Shown one piece after another: positions 6,629-12,398 of a DNA stretch of 13,151 nucleotides (the first letter of the stretch is position 1; each line of letters begins with the position of its first letter). The translations under genes were made by a program, and so were the position numbers. The stretch covers positions 1-13,151 of the forward strand of contig CAYMSA010000051.1 of the NCBI GenBank assembly GCA_964392965.1. Direction: 5' to 3'. The DNA comes from CAYMSA01 sp964392965 (GTDB taxonomy: Bacteria > Actinomycetota > Coriobacteriia > Anaerosomatales > Anaerosomataceae). Below the pieces are notes generated by a model. It saw nothing but the letters and a program-made list of their open reading frames with translations, did not search any database and had not been told where the DNA came from.

Positions 6629-8157
6629 CTACCGCTCGGTCATGGGGAGGTAGTCCCTGCGCTCGGCGACGCTCTTGTACGCGGGCCGGATGATCTTGCC
6701 GCCACTCGCAAGCTCCTCGATGCGGTGCGCACACCAGCCGACGACACGCGACACCGCGAAGATCGGCGTGTAGAGCTCCTCGGGGATACCGAGCATCTTG
6801 TAGACGAAGCCCGAGTAGAAGTCGACGTTGGCGCTGACGCCCTTGTAGACGCGACGCGCCTTGCCGATCGCCTCGGGAGCGAGCCGCTCCACGCGGGTGA
6901 GCAGATCGTACTCGTCGATGAGACCCTTCTGAGCCGCCAGACTCGCCGCTCGATCGCGCAGGATGGTCGTGCGCGGGTCGGAGACCGAGTAGACGGGGTG
7001 ACCCATGCCATAGATGAGACCCGACTGATCGAACGCCTCCTTGCGAAGGATCCTCAGCAGGTAGTCCTCGATCGCTTCATCGTCAGCCCAGTCGGCGACG
7101 TGTTCCTTGAGGTCTTCGAACATCCGGCCCATCTTGATGTTGGCGCCACCGTGCTTGGGGCCCTTGAGCGAGCTCAGAGACGCCGCAACGGACGCGTAGG
7201 TGTCGGTGCCGCTCGACGAGACCACGTGCGTGGTGAACGAGGAGTTGTTGCCGCCGCCGTGCTCGGCATGCAGCACGAGCGCGAGGTCGAGAAGGCGCGC
7301 CTCCTCTTCGGTGTACTGACAGTCGGGGCGGAGCATGTGCAGGACGTTCTCGGCCGTCGACAGCGTGGGGTCGGGGCGGTGGATGACGAGACTGCGCCCG
7401 TCGAACTGGTCGACCGATGCCTGGTATGCGTACACCGCGAGAACCGGGAACGTGGCGATCAGGTGCAGACTCTGCCGGAGAACGGCAGCGACCGATGTGT
7501 CATCCGGTGCCTCGTCGAGTGTGTAGAGCGCAAGAACCGCGCGCGCCATGGCGTTCATGACATCGCGGCTCGGCATACGGATGATCGCGTCGTGGATGAA
7601 GTGCCGGGGCAGCATCCGGCTCGTTGCGAGGTGCCGACCGAACGTGGCAAGCTCGTCCTCGTCGGGCAGCTGGCCGAAGAGGATGAGATAGCATGTCTCC
7701 TCGAAGCCGAAACGACCGTCCGACATGAAGCCTTCCACGAGCTTGTTGATCTCGATGCCGCGGTAGTAGAGCTCACCCGGAACGGGGATGTAGGCGTCGC
7801 CGTCGGGCGCCGAACCCACAACGTCACCGATGCGTGTCAGTCCGGCGAGGACGCCTCGGCCCGACACGTCGCGAAGCCCTCGCTTCACGTCATAGCGAGC
7901 GTACAGCTCGCTGTCGACGACGCTGCTCGCCAGCGCCTGCTCGCTCCACCGCTCGATCCACTCGGCCTTCTCGGCGGCCGCCTTCTTGGAGTCANNNNNN
8001 NNNNNNNNNNNNNNNNNNNNNNNNNNNNNNNNNNNNNNNNNNNNNNNNNNNNNNNNNNNNNNNNNNNNNNNNNNNNNNNNNNNNNNNNNNNNNNCTCGCT
8101 CCACCGCTCGATCCACTCGGCCTTCTCGGCGGCCGCCTTCTTGGAGTCAGGTGTCAT
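6629..8157 (-). CDS. Citrate/2-methylcitrate synthase, interrupted by an assembly gap
   Basis: Condenses acetyl-CoA (or propionyl-CoA) with oxaloacetate. The C-terminal 438 residues are continuous from 6629 to 7939. The N-terminus MTPDSKK starts at the ATG 8155-8157, behind AAAGGGG at 6 nt. Between them lie 100 N flanked by the same 55 nt. Removing the N run and one copy gives a single uninterrupted frame of 457 residues, the usual size for this branch. In that numbering the catalytic residues are H284 (GPKHGGAN), H335 (GMGHPVYS) and D394 (ANVDFYSG), with H248 (AEHGGGN) contacting substrate. Unlike the better-known E. coli enzyme it has a long N-terminal helix region before the GELYYRG segment. 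Citrate and methylcitrate synthases cannot be told apart here. The UPF0178 gene follows in the same transcript. Confidence 0.93.
7940..7994. repeat. 55-nt direct repeat, copy A (left gap edge)
   Basis: These 55 bases, running right up to the N run, are identical to 8095-8149. The length equals a common de Bruijn assembler k-mer (55), so this is the end of one contig overlapping the start of the next, not a biological repeat. Confidence 0.93.
7995..8094. other. Scaffold gap of exactly 100 N
   Basis: A run of exactly 100 N inside the citrate synthase gene, the conventional placeholder for a gap of unknown size. Because the flanking 55-mers are identical, the true gap is probably minus 55 bases: nothing is missing and the sequence is duplicated. 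Confidence 0.97.
8095..8149. repeat. 55-nt direct repeat, copy B (right gap edge)
   Basis: Identical to 7940-7994 and beginning at the first base after the N run. This copy is continuous with the citrate synthase start codon at 8155-8157. Confidence 0.93.
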
Positions 8158-8234
8158 GCGCTACCCCTTTCGCAACGGGAGTGCAGGTCATTTCGGGCCA
8201 ACGCGGTCCTGCGGTTGGTCACGGGAGGTCGTCA

Positions 8235-8246
8235 GACTGCGCAGTC
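8235..8246. promoter_or_regulatory. Perfect 12-bp palindrome upstream of citrate synthase
   Basis: GACTGCGCAGTC reads the same on both strands and lies about 80 bp upstream of the citrate synthase start, inside its predicted leader. It could be an operator half of a dimeric regulator. No family is assigned. Confidence 0.3.
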
Positions 8247-8260
8247 CGGTGCCCCCGCAC

Positions 8261-8287
8261 ACACGTCACTGTGGCGCTGCGACAGTG
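8261..8287. repeat. Repeat copy 1 with nested inverted repeat
   Basis: Contains tcactgtggcgc (8266-8277), repeated exactly at 8376-8387, and the inverted pair CACTGT (8267-8272) / ACAGTG (8282-8287) with a 9-nt spacer. The flanks (acac before, tgcg after) also recur around copy 2 with one-base indels. It lies in the predicted citrate synthase leader. Confidence 0.4.
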
Positions 8288-8304
8288 TGGAATCGTCTGA
8301 CGCC

Positions 8305-8335
8305 ATTCTACCCGATGGGTCCCTGGTGGCGTCCA
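8305..8335 (-). promoter_or_regulatory. Possible promoter of citrate synthase with overlapping inverted repeat
   Basis: On the minus strand TAGAAT (5/6 -10, plus-strand 8305-8310) is preceded at a long 19-bp spacing by TGGACG (4/6 -35, 8330-8335). The inverted pair GACGCCA (8299-8305) / TGGCGTC (8327-8333) brackets the spacer. The leader would be about 140 nt. Confidence 0.35.
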
Positions 8336-8371
8336 CTCTTGCGCGTCGGGTGCTGGAACATCTCGCGTGCA

Positions 8372-8410
8372 ACACTCACTGTGGCGCATGCGTCCGGCCA
8401 TGGATACACT
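8372..8410 (+). promoter_or_regulatory. Repeat copy 2 and possible crcB -10 box
   Basis: Repeat copy 2 (tcactgtggcgc, 8376-8387) covers the place where the -35 would lie for TACACT (8405-8410), a 4/6 -10 box about 50 nt before the crcB ATG. There is no consensus -35. I looked for and did not see the conserved fluoride riboswitch pattern in 8158-8459; beyond the repeats listed, nothing else was recognised in this 300-bp stretch. Confidence 0.3.
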
Positions 8411-8459
8411 AGCCGCATGGCATCGCGGCCATGTGCCGCACCGGCTCCGGGAGAACTTG

Positions 8460-8840
8460 ATGCAGCTGCACGACGTGCTGGGGGTGACCGTTGGCGCCGG
8501 AATCGGCGGCGCGCTCCGATACGTCATCGGCGGCTGGATGGCCGAGCGATGGGGTACGTCGTTTCCCTGGCACACACTCGCCATCAACATCGGGGGGGCG
8601 TTCCTCCTCGGCATGCTCATGGCGCTCTCGGTGGAGCGCAGTGTGCTGCCATCATCGGTGCGCCTCTTCCTCGGCGTTGGAGTGCTCGGCGGTTTCACGA
8701 CCTTCTCCACACTGTCGTACGAGAGCCTGACACTCATCGAGCGCGGCCTCGTCGGACAGGCGGTCGGCAACATGCTCGGCAGCGTCGTGCTCGGACTCAT
8801 CGCAGCTGCGCTCGGGTTGATCGTAGGCAGGGCACTCTAG
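8460..8840 (+). CDS. crcB: CrcB/Fluc fluoride ion channel
   Basis: A 126-residue four-helix membrane protein, the standard length for the family. It works as an antiparallel dimer that lets fluoride leave the cytoplasm. Visible signatures are GAGIGGALRY (12-21), the pore asparagine N43 in LAINIGGAFLLG, and the third-helix break GGFTTFSTLSYE (77-88), which carries the phenylalanine/threonine pore residues and the central sodium site. The ATG at 8460 is chosen because GGGAGA lies about 5-7 nt upstream and homology begins at once; the frame extends open to 8367 with nonhomologous sequence. It is followed 10 bp later by a DUF190 gene, a frequent partner of crcB, so the two form a fluoride-tolerance operon. 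It is divergent from citrate synthase. Confidence 0.95.
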   Translation: MQLHDVLGVTVGAGIGGALRYVIGGWMAERWGTSFPWHTLAINIGGAFLLGMLMALSVERSVLPSSVRLFLGVGVLGGFTTFSTLSYESLTLIERGLVGQAVGNMLGSVVLGLIAAALGLIVGRAL

Positions 8841-8850
8841 GGAGGCGGAC

Positions 8851-9192
8851 ATGCGGCTCGAAGGCGATGCGAAGCGCGTGACGATCTTCATCGGCGAATC
8901 AGACCGGTGGCATCACAAGGCACTCTACTCGGCTCTGATCGAGATGCTTCGACGCGAGGGCTGCGCGGGCGCAACCGCCATCCGCGGCATCGAGGGTTTC
9001 GGCAAGAACAGCAGAATCCACACCGCCAACATCATGCGCCTTTCCGAGGACCTGCCGGTGATGATCACGATCGTGGACAGCGCGGCCAGGATCGACGCAG
9101 TTCTGCCGGTGATTGACGAGATGGTCGGCGGCGGCCTCGTCATCGTCGAGGATGTCCACGTCCGCACCTACAGCGACGCCAGCGGGAGCTGA
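8851..9192 (+). CDS. DUF190 family protein (PII-like fold), CrcB partner
   Basis: A 113-residue soluble protein of the DUF190 family. It shows KRVTIFIGESDRWHHKALYSALIEMLRREGCAGATAIRGIEGFGKN near the N-terminus, then LPVMITIVDSAARIDAVLPVIDEMVGGGLVIVEDV, a ferredoxin-like alternation as in PII signalling proteins. The family is regularly found beside crcB; a role in sensing or modulating fluoride export is suspected but not shown. The ATG at 8851 follows GGGAGG at 6 nt, and the gene starts 10 bp after crcB, so it is cotranscribed. The 143-bp gap that follows (9193-9335) contains a repeated ATGCCCCA (within 9241-9280) and a short ATGCC/GGCAT hairpin, but no convincing terminator. Confidence 0.92.
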   Translation: MRLEGDAKRVTIFIGESDRWHHKALYSALIEMLRREGCAGATAIRGIEGFGKNSRIHTANIMRLSEDLPVMITIVDSAARIDAVLPVIDEMVGGGLVIVEDVHVRTYSDASGS

Positions 9193-9335
9193 GGAACGCT
9201 GAGACGACTCATGCGCCGTCGTGCGGACGTCGCCGACACGGATGCCCCACGCTGCGAAGCGCAGGAGCCGAATGCCCCATGGCATGATACCCTGATAGCC
9301 GCAACCCACCCCGTCAGCAAAGGACGAGGACTCGC

Positions 9336-9638
9336 GTGAAAGATTACTACCAGCTGCTGCAGGTGCAGCACGACGCCTCGCCGGAAGTCATCACCGCCGC
9401 ATACCGGCGCCTGATGCGGGACGCGCACCCCGACCACGGCGGCGATGTCGAGCACGCCAAGCGCCTGAACGTCGCCTATGAGACGCTCTCCGATCCCCAG
9501 CGCAGGCGATCCTATGACCAGCGCATACGCGTAGCACACAAGGGCACACCGCGGCGCTCGCTCATGGAGGAGCTGGCGTTCCGCCTCGGCGTGAGCCTCG
9601 CTCCCACCGTGCGGCAGTTCAGGAAGAGCATGAAGTAG
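9336..9638 (+). CDS. Free-standing J-domain (DnaJ-like) protein
   Basis: A 100-residue protein consisting of one J-domain (residues about 3-65: DYYQLLQVQHDASPEVITAAYRRLMRDAHPD, then NVAYETLSDPQRRRSYD) with the essential HPD at 31-33, and a basic tail of about 35 residues. It lacks the Gly/Phe linker, zinc fingers and substrate-binding domains of full DnaJ, so it would stimulate the ATPase of a DnaK-type Hsp70 toward a special client or location rather than act as a general co-chaperone. The client is unknown. The start is GTG at 9336-9338, behind GAGGA at 5 nt; no ATG fits the domain start. It stands alone between the crcB unit and the convergent ArsR operon. Confidence 0.9.
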   Translation: MKDYYQLLQVQHDASPEVITAAYRRLMRDAHPDHGGDVEHAKRLNVAYETLSDPQRRRSYDQRIRVAHKGTPRRSLMEELAFRLGVSLAPTVRQFRKSMK

Positions 9639-9646
9639 ATTGAGGC

Positions 9647-9672
9647 ACGCCCCGGCCGGCGAACCGGGGTGT
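9647..9672. terminator. Hairpin terminator between dnaJ-like and arsR-like genes
   Basis: Inverted repeat ACGCCCCGG (9647-9655) and CCGGGGTGT (9664-9672) forms a 9-bp stem (one G-T pair) with an 8-nt loop, 8 bp after the J-domain stop and 13 bp from the convergent regulator stop. There is no T-tract, so the efficiency is uncertain. Confidence 0.55.
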
Positions 9673-9685
9673 CGGGCCCTGCCCG

Positions 9686-10099
9686 TCAGCGGCGGATCTC
9701 CTCACCCTGGCTGTCCTCGTCCGCCGCCGACAGTCCGGCGACCTCCCCCGCTGCAGCCGAGACCACCTCGCGACGGAGTGCGTAGTGCACCCACGTGCCG
9801 TCCTTGCGAGCAGTCACAAGACCGGCGTCACGAAGGAGCGCCATGTGATGCGAGATCGTGGAGGCAGCGAGCCCCAGGTGCTCCACGATCCTGCACGCAC
9901 ACACGTCAGGAACCGGACCTGTCGTCCGGCAAGCGGAGTCCGCAACCGATGCGCCACATCCGGTCGCCCTCGCGATGAAGCGCAGGATCTCACGCCGCTG
10001 TGCCGAGGCGAGGGCGCGGAAGACGCGATCGGCCTGCTCCGGCGAGAGTGAGGCCATGCGCTCGCCCGTCCCGGTGACCGACTGTGGTCCGTCACTCAC
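9686..10099 (-). CDS. ArsR/SmtB family metal(loid)-responsive repressor
   Basis: A 137-residue winged-helix repressor. Residues about 20-44 (SPEQADRVFRALASAQRREILRFI) and 75-107 (recognition helix AASTISHHMALLRDAGLV, then the wing KDGTWVHYAL) are typical. The metal site at the start of the recognition region reads DVCACRIVEHLG, with C67 and C69 matching the CxC of arsenite- and cadmium-responding ArsR/CadC proteins. Two more cysteines (C48, C57) sit in an unusually long loop just before it (about 45-66) and could complete a three- or four-thiol site. The GTG start at 10099 overlaps the permease TGA as GTGA, implying translational coupling; the ATG at 10055-10057 (MASLSPEQ) is a possible shorter start. 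It is the last gene of the operon and probably represses it from the palindrome at 11686-11707. Confidence 0.9.
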   Translation of the reverse strand: MSDGPQSVTGTGERMASLSPEQADRVFRALASAQRREILRFIARATGCGASVADSACRTTGPVPDVCACRIVEHLGLAASTISHHMALLRDAGLVTARKDGTWVHYALRREVVSAAAGEVAGLSAADEDSQGEEIRR

Positions 10100-11133
10100 G
10101 TGAGCACCGGCCCCAGCGCGTTGAACGCGTAACCCATGATCAGGATCCCCACCGTCACGACTGCGACGAACACGGCGAGCAGCGGCGTCTTGATGACCCG
10201 CTTCAGCATGACGAGCGACGGCATCGAGAGCGCCGTCACCGCCATCATGAACGCAAGCACCGTGCCGATTCCGACACCCTTGCCCACCAGCGACTCGGCG
10301 ATGGGAAGCGTGCCGAAGATGTCGGCGTACATCGGGATGCCGACGATCGTGGCGAGAACCACCGAAAAGGGGTTACCCTCGCCGAGTACGGTCGCGATGA
10401 ACCGCTCGGGAATCCATCCGTGGATGACCGCGCCGATACCCACCCCGATGAGCACGTACCTCCACACACGCTTCACGATGTCGCGGACCGACTGCGCGGC
10501 GAACGCGAGCCGGTCCCGCTGCGTCATCTCGGGCAACTCCGCGTCGGCCATGCGCAGGCCGAACACGAACGGCTCGACATAGCGCTCGAGCTTCAGCCGA
10601 CTGATGAGCGAGCCGCCGATCACCGCGATGACAAGGCCGACGACCACGTACGCGACGGCGATCCGCCAGTTGAATATGCTCGCCAGCAGGATGAGCGAGG
10701 CGAGATCGACGAGCGGCGACGAGATCAGGAACGAGAACGTCACACCGATGGGCAGGCCCGCCGACGTGAACCCGATGAACAGCGGGATCGACGAGCACGA
10801 GCAGAACGGCGTGACCGTTCCGAGCAGAGCACCCACCGTGTTGGCACCGACGCCGCTGAACCGGCCGATGATGGCACGGGTGCGCTCGGGCGGGAAGAAG
10901 CTCTGCACGTACGAGATCACAAAGATGAGCACCGAGAGCAGGACGAAGATCTTGATGGTGTCGTAGAGGAAGAACTGGACGCTCGAGCCGAGCCGGTCGT
11001 CGACGTCAAGACCGAAGACCCCCTCGACCAGCCGGCCGATGAGGTCGTTCAGCCACACCATCTTGAGCAACGCGTCGTTGAGCCAGCTGAACACAGCGCC
11101 CGCCAGTCCTCTCTCGCCTGCAGTCTCCAGCAC
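10096..11133 (-). CDS. ArsP-type permease (UPF0718/DUF318 family)
   Basis: A membrane permease of up to 345 residues with about eight to ten helices. It carries the family's TPFCSCSSIPLF motif (108-119, C111 and C113) followed by SFLISSPLVD, and a second-half counterpart GIPMYADIFGTLPIAE (265-280) that lacks the cysteine pair. Characterised relatives (ArsP) export trivalent organoarsenicals; others have no known substrate, so the cargo here is inferred from the ArsR partner to be a thiol-binding metal or metalloid. The N-terminal start is uncertain: the open frame begins at GTG 11133, but GTG 11094 (FSWLNDALLKM) or an ATG at residue 25 fit the family start as well, and none has a strong ribosome-binding site. 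It lies 30 bp downstream of the thioredoxin-fold gene and overlaps the repressor gene by 4 bp. Confidence 0.9.
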   Translation of the reverse strand: MLETAGERGLAGAVFSWLNDALLKMVWLNDLIGRLVEGVFGLDVDDRLGSSVQFFLYDTIKIFVLLSVLIFVISYVQSFFPPERTRAIIGRFSGVGANTVGALLGTVTPFCSCSSIPLFIGFTSAGLPIGVTFSFLISSPLVDLASLILLASIFNWRIAVAYVVVGLVIAVIGGSLISRLKLERYVEPFVFGLRMADAELPEMTQRDRLAFAAQSVRDIVKRVWRYVLIGVGIGAVIHGWIPERFIATVLGEGNPFSVVLATIVGIPMYADIFGTLPIAESLVGKGVGIGTVLAFMMAVTALSMPSLVMLKRVIKTPLLAVFVAVVTVGILIMGYAFNALGPVLT

Positions 11134-11163
11134 TGGTCAGAGCCTCACCCCGACCGGAGCGCG

Positions 11164-11397
11164 CTACGCCTGCAGCGCCTTCTTCACGTCGGCGAGCGAC
11201 GGCACGCGGCCGGCGATCTTCACCTGCTCGTCCACAACGAGACCAGGCGTGGACATGATGCCGTACGACATGATCTCGCCGAGGTCCGTCACTTTCACCA
11301 CCTCGGCGTCAAGGCCGAGGTCGGCCGCTGCGGCGCGGGCGAGTTCTTCGAGCTTCTTGCAGTTGGCACATCCCGTGCCGAGTATCTTGATGACCAT
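11164..11397 (-). CDS. Small CxxC thioredoxin-fold protein
   Basis: A 77-residue protein matching the small redox-active disulfide group of the thioredoxin superfamily (thioredoxin_3 type). It begins MVIKILGTGCANCKKLEE, with C10 and C13 forming the CxxC, and has the characteristic cis-proline segment MSTPGLVVD (about 57-65) and a short C-terminal helix. Such proteins are regularly encoded next to UPF0718/ArsP permeases and ArsR regulators; they may reduce or deliver the metalloid cargo, or keep the permease cysteines reduced, but this is unproven. The frame is open to 11424, yet the ATG at 11395-11397 is the start, with GGGAGG 5-6 nt upstream and the first beta strand beginning at once. It lies 45 bp after the zinc-ribbon gene. 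Confidence 0.92.
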   Translation of the reverse strand: MVIKILGTGCANCKKLEELARAAAADLGLDAEVVKVTDLGEIMSYGIMSTPGLVVDEQVKIAGRVPSLADVKKALQA

Positions 11398-11442
11398 TCC
11401 CGCCTCCCTGGCGTATCGACCCACAACCGCATCACTGATGCG

Positions 11443-11619
11443 CTAGCAGCAGCCGCCCTCGCACCCGCAGCCACATCCCCCTGCCGGCATCTCGAACTGC
11501 TTCACGGCCTCGGCATCACACTGCGGACACGTGACCGACTCGGGGATGGCCACCTCGTCGGGTATCTGGAGACCGAACGTGAACGAACAGTCGTCGCAGC
11601 GGTAGACCCATGTAGACAT
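11443..11619 (-). CDS. 58-aa zinc-ribbon protein with Cys-rich tail
   Basis: A 58-residue protein read directly from the minus strand: ATG at 11617-11619, TAG at 11443-11445. It opens MSTWVYRCDDC and has two CxxC knuckles (C8/C11 and C31/C34, in TCPQC), the layout of an FmdB-like zinc ribbon. It ends in a flexible tail containing GGCGCGCEGGCC with five further cysteines (C49, C51, C53, C57, C58). Nine of 58 residues are Cys. The ATG is well placed behind AGGAG at 6 nt. As the first gene of the ArsR operon, about 45 nt downstream of the predicted transcription start, it is probably a metal-binding accessory, for example a buffer or chaperone handing a thiophilic metal to the permease; this role is inferred. 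Its shortness makes it easy to miss in automated annotation. Confidence 0.85.
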   Translation of the reverse strand: MSTWVYRCDDCSFTFGLQIPDEVAIPESVTCPQCDAEAVKQFEMPAGGCGCGCEGGCC

Positions 11620-11670
11620 CGCCTGCTCCTCTCGTAGTCCGGGCGACTCTGCCGAGTCGCCGATGGAGAC

Positions 11671-11707
11671 ACTCTACAATGCATCTATTTCGATGTCCAT
11701 CGAAATA
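11671..11707 (-). promoter_or_regulatory. Promoter and perfect 22-bp operator of the ArsR operon
   Basis: On the minus strand TGGACA (-35, 5/6, plus-strand 11694-11699) and TAGAGT (-10, 4/6, 11671-11676) are exactly 17 bp apart, placing the start near 11664, about 45 nt before the zinc-ribbon ATG. A perfect inverted repeat TATTTCGATG-TC-CATCGAAATA (11686-11707) overlaps the -35 and spacer. Its ATCGAAA-type half sites resemble known ArsR/SmtB operators, so the operon's own ArsR is the likely ligand-released repressor. TACAAT on the plus strand (11675-11680) could be a divergent -10, but it has no matching -35. Confidence 0.75.
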
Positions 11708-11845
11708 TTGAGGTCCCCAGACACGCCGGGCGATGCGGAGCCGGCACCACGACCACCGCGCGATCTGTAGCCGAGCCAATGCCACTCGAAGACGCGTCGC
11801 AATCGTCCCGATCCCCGCGCATCGAGCATGCTGGACTGGGCACAT

Positions 11846-11862
11846 ACCCCTCGGAAAGGGGT
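11846..11862 (+). promoter_or_regulatory. Hairpin sequestering the ribosome-binding site of the GyrI-like gene
   Basis: ACCCCT (11846-11851) and AGGGGT (11857-11862) form a 6-bp stem with a 5-nt loop (an outer T-G pair may extend it). The 3' arm contains the AAAGGGG Shine-Dalgarno for the ATG at 11870. Pairing would hide it from ribosomes. Confidence 0.4.
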
Positions 11863-11869
11863 GGTACCG

Positions 11870-12340
11870 ATGACGATGAACGTTCGCACCACCGAGCCGA
11901 CGACCGTCGCATATCTGCCGATGCAGGGAGCGTTCAGCCAGACGCCCGAGGGCTTCGGGCGTCTCTATGCATGGGTGGCCGCACACGGGCTGCAACCGAC
12001 CGGCATGCCCGCGGCGGTCTACCACAACATCCCCTCGGACCCGACCGGAGCAGATTCCATCTGGGAACTCCAGGCGCCCGTGACTGGCGGTGCGGCCGAA
12101 CTGCCGCCCGATGCCGCCGGCATCGGGCTGAAGCGGGTTCCGGCGATGACAGTCGTCGCCGCAATCCACAAAGGACCGTACGACAGCGTCGCCGGCACCT
12201 ACGAGACGATGTGGGCGTGGATCGGCGAGAACGGCTACGAGCCAGCCGGGCCGCCCATGGAGCGCTACCTGAACGACCCCGGTGAAGCGGCTCCCGAGGA
12301 GTACCTCACCGAGATCCTGATGCCCATCAGCAAGCGCTGA
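11870..12340 (+). CDS. GyrI-like/AraC effector-binding domain protein
   Basis: A 156-residue soluble protein made only of the effector-binding fold shared by GyrI, SbmC and the C-terminal domains of MerR/AraC activators. Two SHS2-type half-repeats are visible: residues about 10-52 (TVAYLPMQG, FGRLYAWVAAHGLQPTGMPAAVYHN) and 93-150 (MTVVAAIHKGPYDSVAGTYETMWAWIGENGYEPAGPPMERYL, EEYLTEILMPI). E148 is at the position of the conserved acidic residue of the ligand pocket. There is no DNA-binding domain, so it is a stand-alone small-molecule binder, possibly protecting against a toxic compound; the ligand is unknown. The frame is open to 11828, but the ATG at 11870 is preferred because AAAGGGG lies about 8 nt upstream. 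It is divergent from the ArsR operon and convergent with carB. Confidence 0.88.
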   Translation: MTMNVRTTEPTTVAYLPMQGAFSQTPEGFGRLYAWVAAHGLQPTGMPAAVYHNIPSDPTGADSIWELQAPVTGGAAELPPDAAGIGLKRVPAMTVVAAIHKGPYDSVAGTYETMWAWIGENGYEPAGPPMERYLNDPGEAAPEEYLTEILMPISKR

Positions 12341-12350
12341 CAGGAGATGG

Positions 12351-12378
12351 GACGGCTGCGTCACCCCACGCAGCCGTC
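12351..12378. terminator. Bidirectional hairpin terminator between GyrI-like gene and carB
   Basis: An 11-bp perfect stem, GACGGCTGCGT (12351-12361) with ACGCAGCCGTC (12368-12378), around a 6-nt loop, 10 bp after the GyrI-like stop and 20 bp from the carB stop. A T-tract is absent, but position and stem strength favour termination of both convergent genes. Confidence 0.7.
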
Positions 12379-12398
12379 GCACGCATTCCTCGTGTTCC

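Noticed and set aside
7940..8149. Biological direct repeat or target-site duplication of a mobile element
   Set aside because: The copies abut the N run on both sides, are exactly 55 nt, and no transposase or element ends are present.
6629..8157. Frameshifted or insertion-disrupted citrate synthase pseudogene
   Set aside because: The frame change occurs only across the N run and is fully explained by the duplicated 55-mer; the collapsed gene is intact.
6725..8881. 718-codon plus-strand frame opposite citrate synthase
   Set aside because: It spans the N gap, is antisense to citrate synthase, overlaps crcB in the wrong frame, and has no recognisable domains.
10084..11637. 517-codon plus-strand frame opposite the ArsR operon
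   Set aside because: Composition is dominated by Arg, Asp, His and Glu, with no hydrophobic core; it is the complement of four real genes.
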